A stretch of 64,000 nt of DNA from Notospermus geniculatus (lineage: Eukaryota; Nemertea; Pilidiophora; Heteronemertea; Lineidae). Location: contig NMRB01000043.1 of the NCBI GenBank assembly GCA_002633025.1, positions 345,326 to 409,325 of the forward strand, given 5' to 3'. The notes under the pieces were generated by a model that had not been told where the DNA came from, ran no database searches, and was given only the letters and a program-made list of their open reading frames with translations. A program made the translations under genes and the position numbers. Shown here piece after piece: positions 1 to 13,146 of this stretch. Each line of letters opens with the position of its first letter. Within the stretch, counting starts at the first letter, position 1.

Positions 1-425
1 CCTAAGATCTAGGTCGAGTTCGATTTTGAGCACGATTGGATTCCTATTTTGGCCTCCAGGGGGCGTTTTGTGAAAAATTTCAAAGGGCTATATTTTGATA
101 ATGGTTCGAACTATCATGTTGAAAGTATGTACACATGTACCTCTAGGTTATAGCAACTTACAGACAAACTTTCGGTGAAATCTGATTCTTCACTTTGCCA
201 CTAGAGGGCCAAAACCAAAATCACTGAAAGTGCTATTTCTCCATAACCAAGAGATGGATTTTTGTCAAATTTTTTTCATGGGTATATCTAATAAGGATAC
301 ATAAGATATAGTACCCGCGTTTTTAATTTGACCTACTTTTCAAGGTCACAGAGGTCAAAGTTCACCTCAAATTATGAAATTGGCTCTTTTTCTAATGGTT
401 TGCATGTTCTTAGTCAAGAGATTAA
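1..425. other. Non-coding flank, possible older repeat
   Basis: No gene or RNA is visible. The stretch is AT-rich and has the texture of an old interspersed repeat (short purine-rich runs, paired GGTCA words near 345-360), but I cannot assign it to a family. It runs up to the TA target site of the element that starts at 428, and similar sequence seems to resume after that element ends. Confidence 0.4.
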
Positions 426-427
426 TA

Positions 428-790
428 GCCGTGGTTACACTACATAAAAATACCCGTGTTTTTCCAGACCCGTGTGTACGAAAATCCCGGCGAGAGGTCA
501 CACTACTACACTGTAGTTAAGTAGCCCGGCGACAGTTGCGCTGCAAACATTGACTCTTCGGTCATTTCTGAATTGGCACACATTGTCGGAGGCGCGAAAA
601 CGACGTCACTTAATGGCTGCGCCATCTGTCGCCGTGCGAAGAACTAACGAACACACGGGGCTTTCGAAAAGCACGGCGAGATTGCCGTGTCTCAAAAACC
701 CGCGTTTTTCAGACACGGGTTTTTTGAAGCCCGGCAATTCATAGGTGTGACCGCAAAAAACACGGGGATTTTATGTAGTGTAACCACGGC
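428..790. mobile_element. TA-flanked inverted-repeat element, copy 1 (non-autonomous DNA transposon)
   Basis: A 363-bp element with terminal inverted repeats starting GCCGTGGTTACACTACATAA, read in from both ends, and a TA on each side (426-427 and 791-792), as expected for a TA-targeting element such as Tc1/mariner. A second copy of nearly the same length and sequence lies at 2312-2689. Inside there is a further inverted pair around CCCGTGTTTTTC / GACACGGG. A frame of 64 codons (550-744) is shared by both copies, but it is explained by their sequence similarity and resembles no known protein. No transposase is present, so any movement needs a transposase supplied elsewhere. Confidence 0.8.
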
Positions 791-792
791 TA

Positions 793-2309
793 ATATGGCA
801 ATTTGGCATGTTTGTACCTAAATGGCTTTTATGGGGTTGCTGATGATTCCCACCACTGTGCTTCAAGCCAAGCGGGCACAGTGGGCCGAATAAATAAAAA
901 CTAGCACTTGCTTTTTCTAGCCATTTTCTTGAGGATTCATTAATAAAAATGAGCATTTGCTGGAAGATCAAGCAACTTTTTTGGGAGGCTGCAAAAGCAA
1001 TGTTATCGTCATCAAATCGACTTGATATTTCACACACATACGTACAGACGTATACTTTAACATATAAAAATAGTCTCACAACAATCAAAACTTCTCTTCA
1101 TGGAAATAAACGGGTGACTTTGAGAGCAAAACTGCCCGATCAACAATGTTCGTGGGCACATGTCTTAGCAAGAACCTCTGATATTCTTAGAATGACACCA
1201 ATCCTCCGTCGAAGGATCACGGTAAGGGTGGAGAGTACATAAAATAGGAAAGAAGACGATGTGTAACAGCCATCGTCTACAGCAGCTCCATCAACCATTT
1301 GTCCTGTCTTGAATATGAAACAGACAGAAATCAGCTTTATTTTGTGATAAGTTGTCTCCACGTCCAATCACAGTAAACATCTTTTCAGATGTATAATATG
1401 TTTATTATTTCCATTTGTAACAAAAGAAATAGAAGGACACAAAGAAACAAATTCTTCGTCGCAGCACGGTGGTGACGCTGGGAGCGAGCGTTGAGAACCT
1501 CAGGATGGTTGGCGCCATCTGTACTGAGGGTGACAAATGAAAACTTCAGCTGAAGCTTGGCGTCAGGGCTAGGTCCAGGAAAAACTGTACAGTGGGACCA
1601 TGGGACAAGCTGGTAGTGCGTAATACAAACACCCTGTAACATGTAAATGTGGGCTATCAAGACATAATTTGGGGTAGGTTATTCAGAATTGGCTCCTTTA
1701 GATCGGAATATAGTAGTCTAATACATACTAGGCCCGTTTTATTTTAGCCTGATATTTACCGTTCCCGGCAGGGGTGTAAGGATACTGGTTTCAGGGCTGT
1801 GAAATGGCGGCGATTTCGTATGATATTTACATTGTCCGAGAAAATTGCCAATAAAAAGAGTTAGAATCATTGGAATTTAATGAAACTCAAATATGATATT
1901 CTCAACAAATGCCACTTGAGCCTGTGAAAATTTGAATTGGCTCCTATTTGTAGTTTTTGAATTATTTGGCAAAATGTATGTAGAGTCGATGTACAAGACG
2001 TGTACAGAAAATTTAATTGTGGACCTAGCCCGTCAGAAGGTCTTGGGTAACCGCAGAACGACTAGTTCCATGGCATTAAACGGGAGATGGCGACACAATG
2101 AACCTGTGCATCTTGCATGATCTGGTCGGGGAACCACGGGAATCAATGCGACTGGAGTTGTCGTTTCTGGCTTGACTTCTAAAGCAAGACTTGTACACTC
2201 TACGTCCTTGTGGGTTTGAGCAGCATGTACGGCAGCAACAAGCACAGCAGAAAGGGGTCATCGGTCTCATTTCACAGCTTAGTGAAACCCTGTGTGACCG
2301 TTTCAATAC
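793..2309. other. Spacer between two copies of the same element; no gene seen
   Basis: About 1.5 kb with only short chance ORFs on both strands. None shows a domain, signal peptide or convincing splice sites. The stretch lies between two directly repeated copies of one transposon, so it could be deleted by recombination between them. Confidence 0.5.
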
Positions 2310-2311
2310 TA

Positions 2312-2689
2312 GCCGTGGTTACAGTACACTACATAAAAATACCCGTGTTTTTCCAGATCGGTGTCAAACCCGCGTGTACGAAAATCTCCCGGCGAGAGGT
2401 CACACTACTACACTGTAGTTAAGTAGCCCGGCGACAGTTGCGCTGCAAACATTGGACTCTTCGGTCATGAATTGGCACACATTGTCGGAGGCGCGAAAAC
2501 GACGTCACTTAATGGCTGCGCCATCTGTCGCCATGCGAAGAACTAACGAACACACGGGGATTTCGAAAAGCACGGCGAGATTGCCGTGTCTCAAAAACCC
2601 GCGTTTTTCAGACACGGGTTTCTTGAAGCCCGGTAATTCATAGGTGTGACCGCAAAAAACCCGGGGATTTTATGTAGTGTAACCACGGC
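2312..2689. mobile_element. TA-flanked inverted-repeat element, copy 2
   Basis: The 378-bp sister of the element at 428-790, in the same orientation, with the same GCCGTGGTTAC ends and TA on both sides (2310-2311 and 2690-2691). It differs by scattered substitutions and small indels, for example extra bases in the left arm and CCCGGGGATTT instead of CACGGGGATTT near the right end. This marks two separate insertions rather than a very recent duplication. Confidence 0.8.
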
Positions 2690-2691
2690 TA

Positions 2692-5600
2692 GTGAGTCGT
2701 CAGCGTAAGCGGAAGTGAGTCTGGTCAATTTCACTGCTGACACATGCACAGAGGGAGTTTCCCCACAGTCTTGTTAGAGGTCGCTTATTCAAACTTCGCC
2801 CAGGATGGTATACCCTTGGTAAGACCGAGTCAGATGTTATTGGCTGTATCCACGATTCGCCGCCAGCCATCAGCCATGGCCTCGGTCGAGCCGAGCACCT
2901 GTCCCACACAACGTGGCGTCTGCTCGCGGTGCTCCCGCGGCAGATACGTCCTTAACTTGCTTGCCTCTCCTCTATACCATATGTAGTAAATCAAATTGTT
3001 CAGGGGCGAGGTGATTAGCCTGTCGGAGTCAATTAACCTCGCCTGCTGAATTTCCTCAATTATCTGAGCAAATTTAGGAACGCTTCCCGCAGTCTGTCAG
3101 TTCATCCTCAACAAGACCGCGCGGAGGATTTCTGTGTACCTCATCCTTGAAGGTTTACTTCCTCGGTTGGCTTCTTACTTGGACAAACCAGCGCAGAAGA
3201 GCAAAGAGAGTGGAGCCGTGTCTGAGAAGTCCCTTGGACATCTGACCTCTACGTCAAAGGTATGCCCAGGGACGTGGCAATGAATGGGCTTGTGATACAC
3301 AGGGACTCGACCCGAGTTCTACAGTGCCAACTTCTCCACAATGAAACCAGTCTGTGGGACTGTAAGTTCGGTGGAATGCGGAGGTGTCTGATGTTATGAT
3401 GACAGGCTTGCCTTGGCGTGCTTAAACCCCAGTCACATTTCCACCGATTCTGCAAAGGATGTGTTTGCGACGCCCGAACGGGCTGAAAAATAGGGAAAAT
3501 GACGGGTTGCCGGCCGATCGGCTATTGGCGGCTATTGCATTTGTGACTCAGGTATTACCGTCCACCAGACGAACGACGACAAAAGGCGCGCACACACCAA
3601 ACCCGGTTTCCGGTACGTTTGGCGATGCGGCGTCCTCTAGCCAGTGGTATCAACAATGTTTCAGTGATAAGAACCCACACAGAAATCTCGCAGGAGAGGT
3701 TGCTCCCGTTTTTTCCGCCTGTTTTTTGCAAATCCTCCGCCCGCGGCAAACTCCAACGCAAATGTACCGGTATATCCTTTTGTTCGGTGCTGTCTTCGTC
3801 GGATCGAATGGTGTTCGTGTCCGCCTTGGTGTTTCAGGGCTTTTAGAGAACTCCCTCAATGCCTGAGCCCACTGACGCTTTTCACACCCTTTATAAACTC
3901 TCGTTTTAACGCCTTGCCGATTGCACGGGGCAGCTCGTTATTAGCGAGACACAGCTCACAGAGAAGACTTCCAGTTTCACTGACATGGAGTTGCATGTTT
4001 GCTGGCAGCTTCGCACACGCCAGTTCATGGTTGGTTCACCCTGACACGGTCCCTGCGCAAAACAGCTATCAGTCGCCACATCGGCTGCTTATCCTCAGTC
4101 GCTCGGCGGAAAACGAGTGGAAAACATCAACGAATGTTCAATCGGATCTTGTTGAGTGACATCGTGGACTATCTGTTTCAGGACAGCGGTAAGCCCAAAT
4201 CATGTTTCTCATTTCTCCAATCTCTGTCATCAACTTTGTGTCCTATTTTTCGACCTCTGGTGATTGCGGCATCAATACCGTTGACACATCATGACTTTAC
4301 CGTCTGATCGATTACTTTTTTAGGGAAAATGGGATTCGAATTCGAGCGTTGTGTATCGTGAAACGTTTAGTGTTAGTAGTGAGAGTTTACCTTAATTCGT
4401 GATCTACACAACCACTTTTTCATTGATTCCCTGTCAGATTAGAGCATTTCCTACTTTTGGCTCATCACTCCTTTACAGACTTTACCTCACCACACAACGG
4501 TAGGCAACCCACAACTTCTTCCTTACATTTCAGAAAACTTTGTAGCTGCCAAGTTTTCTTATTGATTTCAATTTATTTGGGTATACATCAACTTGGTATT
4601 CTTTTTCGAGTTTCTAAATGTCCACGACTGCGGAAGTCTTGTCGAATCCTTCCCAATGGCCCCAAACGCCAATGCGAGCGAGCACGCCTATCCTTTTGTT
4701 GGGTGCTCTCTTCCTGCCATCGAGCAGTTTAACTGACGTTGGTGTTGGCGTTTCGGGGGCTTTGCGACAACTCTCTAAGTGAGGAATCTCCTTTCTTCTA
4801 TGCAGAACATCCCCTTCCTTCTTTGATAAAACATCATTTAACCATAAATCTTATCGCAGATCTCATATCTCAGCAGGCTGACGTAAGACACAATGTCTAA
4901 CTCACACTTCGTGAAGAGGAAAAAACATCCATCCATCTTAAAGCGGATCTTACCAATCTGATCACGATTACGCTTTCTTCATTTCGCAATACTTTTCTTC
5001 AGAAAGGTTACAAACGATATTGACATTCTTCAGATAAAAACATCGAGCTCTTTCTCTATGCTGAGTATATTACGTCTACAGAAGTAGCCCAAAGGTTGTC
5101 AATAAGTGAATCGATTTTGACTTTCTGAGTTACGGCTGGATCATTGGAGTTGGTCGCTGAAAGGGCTTTGATGGTTGCTATTAAAGAATGGTGGCGAGTC
5201 AGGCTTCCACTTAGCTTTATCCTACTTCCACCTGGTGCATTCTTAACCAACAAAGGACATAAGATACCAGACATTGATTCGCGAGATCGCGTCTCTGTCT
5301 TGCAAACGCTTATCACTTCATAGCATCCTGAGATCCTGAGGTAATCAGGGGTTCTTAGGGCTCACCCCTCCCTCACCGCATGTGTGTGCAGTGATGGTCG
5401 GTGGGAGCGAGGGCTTAGCATGATAAGAACTTCTCTGATATTCTCACTGTATACTTGAGAAGCCATGCCAGATGCTTTACCAGCCTGCGCTCAACTCGTT
5501 GGTTCTAGTACTTTCTATGTAGGTTTTTTAGCACAAAGTAAGTGTTCCCTACCAGCTACACCCGATGTTGCCCGATGTTCTCTTCACACAAACACAACGA

Positions 5601-8600
5601 AAGCGTGTCTTTAAACAGTCTCAACCACTTCTTTCCTATTTGTGTTCTCCACACTGCGCATGCGCTTTACTAGCAGGACACAGCCACTGACTCCATCATA
5701 GGATTAGATCTTGTTGCTAGTGCAGCTCCAATGAACAGAGAAATAAGCCTCAATAATGCAGTAAGACAATATTTTTGTCCCGCTTAACATTGCCAGCAGT
5801 TAAAATATTTCTTGTTTGTTCTTTTCGTCTTATTTAAAAATTTGATGGTTATAACTCAGATTTTCTCTCTGTGTGCTGGCAAGGTGACGAAGTACGATGA
5901 GTTGAGCGTACAACATGAAGTGTTTGAGGATTAGAAAGGAAAGAAGGCGTATGGTTGGAGCAACGATACGAGATTAACGTTTTCACCGATCGACAGCGTT
6001 GATCCGAGTTCTCCACCAGACGGGTGGGCAAGTCGATCATGACTTAGACGGCCAAGGTCCGTGGCAACATCACGGGCGCCTGATGTATCATTCATGATAT
6101 GAACCATTGGTACATGAGATAGGCAGTGACGTTTGATGTCGGAATGCCTTAAAACACCAGACGAATGGCCAGAGTTGGTTACTTTTGACAGTAGCGCCAA
6201 AGTATTCAATGCAGAAGCAGGCAAAGACGACCGCTTATACACAACAACAACAACATGGAAATTTTGTCATTCTGTTACTTAGGTGTGGTCCGTAAAACGT
6301 ACGTTACGTAACAAACATCATACTCGAAAGTACGAACGCTCATCCACACAGCACTATGGTATGTCTCTACCGTGTGTGAACATGATTAGACCTTTCTAAC
6401 AAAAAAGATGGCGGTCTAACAGTTCTCACCATATGACGTCAGAAGATTAATACCATAAAACGGCCGCTGGCCATCGGCACGAAGGCTTGTGGTGTTTGTC
6501 TGAGAGGATGCGTTTGGTAGTGTTATATCATTCTCGGATAATGAATGGCGACAACGTCATGTGGAAAAACTTTCAAATAACGTTCAGGTTTTTTCATCAG
6601 CATGACCGTGTACCAGTGTAAAATGAGTCTAGGCTCTTGTAACACGTCTTACAAGACTGGCAGAAAGGAGAGCGGTTGGCAGGAACAGGAATCGCTTGTT
6701 TAACGGCTCGTTCTCTGACCACACGATCCGTGATGTCCTGAGGCTAAAGTCCTAGCCATTAACATGTATACTTCACCCTTCCTCATTCCACAAGTGTTTA
6801 TTGGCAGTCAGTTTGACCAGACAGACGTGCCTGAGGGTATGCTACGCTTGATCCGTGGAACCAAACTCCATGTACCGTTGATTCAGGGTTTGTACTCTTC
6901 TAGACTGGTGTAGTCCGAATGAACCATGTTTATTCATTGGTTCATTTCCTCTTCTCAGTGGAAGGACTTTTGGACGATCAGGGAGAATGCTGTCGAGATA
7001 TTCAACAATCTCGTCTTGTTATCAAACACTAAACCTAGACAATCATACATGTAATTACCATCATAATGACATTACTTATGACCTCTAGCTCTCCTTTATT
7101 CAAACCAAGTCCAAAAGGAACACTTTCGAACTCTTCTCGAGGTGTGGATCAGATTCGCCCTTCCACTATCAGATAGGTCATACTGACCTTATGAAAGTGA
7201 ATCTAGAGTATATCGGCTTTTGTTCCTAGGGAATGAGGATGGTCGACTATATTCATCTTCGTAATTGCTCATATGAAAAATAGCTGCTTTTAAGCGCGTC
7301 GCTGATCATCAATGTTTTTTCACCTCCACCTAAAATCCCCGGAACGTGCAAGAAACATGAATATTGGCAAAACATTAATCATAGGTTAGGAAGGTTTGGG
7401 ATAACGTTATCTCGTTCGGCGGTTTCTCCCTAGGGAAATTGTGATAATTAGCTGCAGAACGATCTGATCACTCGACAAGTTGTCCTGTGGTTTCACTCCA
7501 ACTCTCACCAGTCCATTTATCGTGGTTTTTTTCCATATTTCGTGACTGGTTACCCCTCGATGCTGATTGAGGATTGATGACAAAGTCCGGTGTCACAGGA
7601 ATATAAGTCCCCCTGGACTGTAAGTCCGGTTTTATTGCTCAATAAGGGATTGGTAAATTTCGCTATAGAAAGGAGGACCATACAATAGCAGACTGTAACT
7701 CAGACGGGGATTTCTACGACCATTAAGACCAGTTCTACGACCATTCCTACAACCAGTTAGAGCGTATAACCTTGGAACCCATGTGTCATCAGAGAGAACA
7801 AAAGTCGATTAGTAATCGAAAAGGTGATGTCATTTTGGCGATTTGAGGTTTAGGCTTACAAGGATGCCATGATGGGATATCTCGGTGACCTTATCGTACT
7901 TTCCATGTACAGACACATAAAGCCGCGGTTATAGGGTGATTTAATGGATTTTCAACCCCTTCAAATAACCAGTAAGGTTAGTAAACATTGAGAGTGGCAA
8001 ACGTTGATATCATCGTCAGCACATCACAAAACACTGTTTGTTGTTGTTACCTTGCGATCAATGCCACATTGCAAGCCGCAAATACTGATGTGCAATATCT
8101 GAAATATCCCGTGTATAAATCACTTTGTATGACGTCACAAACGCCCAGAACTCCGAAATTACATTCCACGATTCCGAAATGAAGGCGGAAGGGAAACGAA
8201 TGGTGATTAATAGTGACCAATATATTGGAGAGCGTTGCTACCTGTAGATAGGCAATAGGCAAATTACTAATCATTTTGATTAACGGTAGCCATCTCACAT
8301 GGAGTTCGGCTACTTAGTCACGCCGTGGCTGATAATCCTCAACCTTCAACGCTAATCTGTTTCGGATATACCCTTGAACCAGAGAGTCAATCATCATAAG
8401 CTGTGACGGTCTCACGTCTCCATGGATTTTGTGACCTTTGCTTTACGAGTTTTCTTCATCTTACTCCCTGGGTTCGTTGAGGTGACATAAGACATTATTA
8501 CCAATCAATGAGGACATCTAAACAATGTTGAACGACGAAGGCTGTTTTATCATCTGTACTCTCGACCCACTGTACAAACATTGCCAACAACTCCAGACTT

Positions 8601-8820
8601 CAACGTCTTGGTTGCATGCATGCAAGTCACTATCAATGTCCTCCTGTCAGAAATTCTTGCAAAAGGATTGCCCAAATCGTTGTCATAAAAATGCCTTTCC
8701 AAAGCCGAAGGACAGTCAGTGGATGTGGACCGTTTTAGACGGTATAGACTGTACCCCTGTGGCTTGGCGCTGACGTTGTGGAGTCCTGGTCACATAATGG
8801 TTTGACCATCTTGTTAGGAA
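2692..8820. other. 6 kb without a recognisable gene
   Basis: Both strands hold only ORFs of about 60-135 codons, none with a domain I recognise. The longest (3459-3866, +, 135 codons) overlaps equally long frames on the other strand, which suggests chance openness in GC-richer DNA. A weakly conserved direct repeat is visible between about 3745-3860 and 4655-4780 (shared TATCCTTTTGTT.GGTGCT and GTGTTTC.GGGCTTT words). The rest reads as intergenic or intronic DNA. Confidence 0.5.
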
Positions 8821-10090
8821 TTATCGCCCGAAACATTTGTTGAACAAAAGCTGAAACATTACTAAGAATAAGATAAGAACGTCATCTGTTGTTGGCAACG
8901 GCGTAAGGACATGATGCTCAATGTAAGAGCCAAGCATTGACTGTCACCGACGAAACGTCTCCGAAGCAACACAACCGTTATTAATTCAACAAAACAAACA
9001 TGCGGGTTTAAAATCAATATTAAATTTTGCCATTATTTGCATAACACGATTGCTGTGAAATCATCTGCCTGGATGCTGTCCTAAACCAATTATCGTCTCT
9101 CTTGTTACCAACTTCTTCCAAAAGATTCTGGTGTTTAATTGGGTCGCTTTCGATCTGCCGCCTGCCTGACAATCTCACAATCATGACCCAGGAAGTTTTA
9201 TCCAATTAGTATTGAAATAATCAAATTATAAAGAGCAGGCTTATAACGTTAACACGACGAACATTTCCATCAAGCGGAGCAGCAGTTACTTTTCGCTACA
9301 GCAAAAGGTCAAAGGTGAACTTAGAGCTTTAGTTGAAGAAGAAGCACTTGCTTTACAGGCTTCATCTGGACTGGCTTAAGATTTTATGAAAAACTTTTCA
9401 CCAACTGCCCAATCCACATCATATCCAGCATAAAATCTGCCCTACGCGTTGCAAAGTGGCGGTAGGCTGAAGGTTCTTCATTGACAGATTTGGCCCTGTT
9501 GATGTCCTGAGGGAAAGAGAGGCGTTTAGGGATTATCGACATGAAGACATGTCCAGAGGACAACTTCACAAGTTCATGAATCGCTGTGAACGACAGATAG
9601 ACTCTGTATTTACTCAGCTGTAATTGGGGGATCAGCAAAGCCGATACGCACGATATCTTGTACATGTAGTTGTATCTTGTTGACGATTTGCCTCGGGCCT
9701 ACAACGCTGAAGAAAACCAATGACTCCGACACAGGTGGAATAAATACACATGATCATGTTCTATGATATAAGACGTTCGTAATCAAACCATCACGCTTCA
9801 CCAATAAATCATCTCTTTCACGAGCCATATGTTGGCGGACGATGCTTTCCGATTCTCTAAGCAATAATATCCGCCGTCTTGCCTGCATCTCATTTATGTC
9901 ACAGCTGGGCGCTGACATTACACAAGCAATTACAATTTGTCGCATATCAATTTAAAGTACATGTATGCGAAGTTGTTCAGCCCTCGTAACTGAACTCGTG
10001 AATCAGAAAAAAGCTGAGAGCTTTCATCTGGAAACGTCAGCATCTGTCCTTCAGTATTTGCCATAATCCTCCGTGATAGATTTGATCAAC

Positions 10091-10260
10091 AATAGGAGCA
10101 GTCAGCCGCGCATATTGCCAACAGGTGGCAGCAAAGTTCTAGCGGACCAATGTACAGGAAAATACGTGATTGCTGCTCGATCGATAATGACTGGGTCCGC
10201 TATATGCATTGAATTGGGCCGTAGTGACACCTATCGGTCAACTCGACGCCAGCTCCTATT
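10091..10260. mobile_element. Short AATAGGAGC-ended element, copy 1
   Basis: A 170-bp sequence with 9-bp inverted ends AATAGGAGC / GCTCCTATT. Its duplicate in the second block is 29846-30015. A third, more diverged member at 28158-28329 lies outside the duplicated block, which shows that this is a mobile family and not only part of the duplication. Family members share GGGTCCGCTATATGCATTGA and a TGACACCTAT word. No coding capacity. Confidence 0.65.
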
Positions 10261-10831
10261 CGAAGGAAACTGTCAAGCCACTTTGTTTTAACTGAACGAA
10301 CCACATCAACATCTACAATGTCAAAGCTCTTGAAGGTCACACAATGACGATGTGAGAAAAAATCTGACGGTCAGGGTCATAGCTTGCCCTGCGATTGTAA
10401 AAGTCAGTATCTTGTCATTTCATGATCAGGGGAAGTGTTTCATTTTGAGTGCTTTCATGACTCACTGTGCTCATTTCGAAGATATCGATAGAGTATACAG
10501 TGTAAATGTACCCCAGGCTGTCGTAGAGTATCTATTATCGGACACATCTTGGTTATTTCTAATCCGATGGCTACAATGTACTCGGTTTATCGACCATTTT
10601 ATTTGACAATAAACCAAAACAAATTGTCTCTTCAGATATCATCGATTTTCTCTGACATTCTGACAAGTAGGCTACGACAAGACAAGACAAGAATTTGATT
10701 TGTATCGCATTTTTATATTACAGCCTCGAGATTTCCTTCCTGGGTCAGTGACATCTTGAAGGGTAATCAAGATGGATAAGGTTCATGACCAAGAAAGAGA
10801 CCCGAGGCAGTATTCCATGGAAGACCTTACT

Positions 10832-10995
10832 GCCGTTAGAGGCCACCACCAGTTAGCAGCCCTCATAGAATTTGACGTCACAGAGAAGAAATGCACGCCA
10901 TGACGTTATCAATAATGACGTGAACGCCATGATTTACGTCCACGACGTCAAACTTTGTGACGTTCTAGGAGCACTAATAAGCGGCCTCTAACGGC
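10832..10995. mobile_element. Fold-back element with GCCGTTAGAGGCC arms, copy 1
   Basis: A 164-bp imperfect palindrome: the left arm begins GCCGTTAGAGGCC and the right arm ends GGCCTCTAACGGC. The interior contains several TGACGTCA-like words on both strands and could form a long hairpin. The duplicate is 30597-30760. Non-coding; probably a MITE, although no clear target-site duplication is visible. Confidence 0.6.
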
Positions 10996-13146
10996 GGCGA
11001 AGTCTCCCATTGCCGAGTGGCCTTTGCTCACGAAGAAGGCGAAGAAGTCATCTTGCCGTTAGGCTACCTCTTCTGTTATGCGCTTGCATAAGTAATCTTG
11101 ATGGTGATCAACGGTTTTATCTTCTGCAGTAATCCAGCTACTCTCTGACGGAGCATCACTATCTCTTTGCAATAAAGCAATTATTCTTTAGTTATCTCGT
11201 AAGTCGGCCGGTTAATACATGTCGTCCAAACGGCATAATGCAGTTATGTACTTCAACTGTATACATCATGTACTGTACGCTGGCAAAAACGACCGTCAAG
11301 CACTATTGCACCATAAAGTCTTGCAGTCCTTATACATGTACTTGTTTCCCTACTCACCATCCGAGACACAGTACCCGCTCGCTCTGCATGACAATATGTC
11401 TACTAAGTATATCAGACTTATAACTGTATTTGGAAATAGACAAATCGCATCAGTCTCGTTCTATAAAGTAATGTATTGGAAAGGTATCATCTTTTATATC
11501 GAGTCTTGTTGAATTCATATTGTTGGTATTGTGGATCAGTCTAGATGTCTGAAGCAATATGTATAAGTTCTTTGAAAGGCATTCGTGCCTGATACTGAGA
11601 CGAGACCTTTTACCCAGCTGCCGCATCCGATGGAGATATTCCCCATTAGGAGATATGACATGTCTCTGGTTTATGTATCTAAACGGACATCTTCAACTAA
11701 ACCAGATACTTAGAACTGAAAAACACAGCGGGTATCGACGGGTGGAGTTCTCAAAATGCAAAAATGGATGAAAAATAAGTTGAGCCGTTCTCGTTTTTAA
11801 AATTTCAATATTAGTAAATTTTCTGCAGACAGTTTCAGTTTCCAGAGGGATTTATGGTCACGGTAGCTTAACCACGGCGATGGCTGATTCAGTACTCGCT
11901 GGGGATTGGCAACTACGGAGCTCGTGGGTCTGTCGCTTCCCGATGGATGGCGCATGACATAAAAGGGAAATCCGATGTTCTGTAAAAGGGTCAGACTTTA
12001 TGGCCAGCGAGGCAGATTTATTATCAAAAGAACCTCCACGCGAGGCGTCCAGCCGTATCGACCTTAAAGCCGTATAATGCTTGTTTATTGATATCCTGAG
12101 AACTTGACTTGCTTAGTGATCAAAGGGGTTGGTGGCGTTCACACCCCGGGTGTGCGTGCCATACAGCTCAAGTAGAGTCAAATACTTCCATCAATGTCAT
12201 TCGTCAGCATTGGTCATGACGCCATGAGGCCAGGACCAGTAAAATTGTTCAATTTAAGAGTTTATTTTGATCTTTGGAAGCAGGAAGGACATCATTATCA
12301 ATATACCGAGATTGAGATTCAGATTGCTTATGATTACTTTGTTGACATCATACTGGATTAAAAGCCGGAAACGACCTCACTTTTCGTGAAGTTCAACAAA
12401 ACTTCTGCTTCGACACATTTTCATCCCCGCCTCCAGACAGAGACGAAAATGGCGATCGCGATGACCAATCAGATGGCAGGGAGCCACCTTGAGTGCGTTG
12501 GGAGTGATGAAAAAACGAAAAGAAAGATAAAGTGTGTCTCATAGACCTGATATTTGCCAGTACTATCAATATCAGTTTAATACGATTCTCAAGGGTGTAC
12601 GTACATGTAATGCACACAGACCGCCTCCTAAGAACTAATGAACTCCCAAACGCTGATACTTGCATGATATAACTAGGTCTTCCCGCCAAGGCCGAGCACG
12701 TACACGTAATCCGAGTAAAACAGCTTTCCTGATTCCGTGATCTCTCCTAACCCGGTTAACAACGCTGGCATAAACCTTCATTCCACAGTTATGTCACAAA
12801 CAAGCTTTTTTTCTCTGTGGACTTCGGTAGAAAATTGGTTTCCCGCATTGGTCTGGAATCGCACATACCACGTGACAGAGAAGCAGCAGACAGCCAAGCT
12901 GCAGTCTCTTAATGCTGCCTGAGGCGACCGTGATATCGGCTGTCAAGTTCCACATTTAAAGTGTCGTTTTCAGGTGAAGCGACAAAAAAGAAATTCTTTC
13001 ATTCGTAACACGTCTTGGAGAAGGCGTCTTGATCCCGCCTACGGACGGGGGAATAATGATACGTGTTCTCTAATCAGGACTCTCTCCCCACAGCAGATGC
13101 ACTTTTTCTCTCATTTGGATCGGAGTCCCTCCACGGGCTCCGATAA

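Noticed and set aside
550-744. 64-codon frame repeated at 2452-2643
   Set aside because: The similarity comes from two copies of one non-autonomous transposon; the frame resembles no protein and is not a sign of coding conservation.
3459-3866. 135-codon plus frame as a possible gene
   Set aside because: Equally long frames overlap it on other frames and strands, there is no domain or splice context, and it lies in a locally GC-richer patch where stops are rarer.
5849-6242. Minus frames of 63 and 103 codons as a possible exon pair
   Set aside because: No recognised motif, no flanking acceptor/donor pair that joins them, and they overlap each other in different frames.
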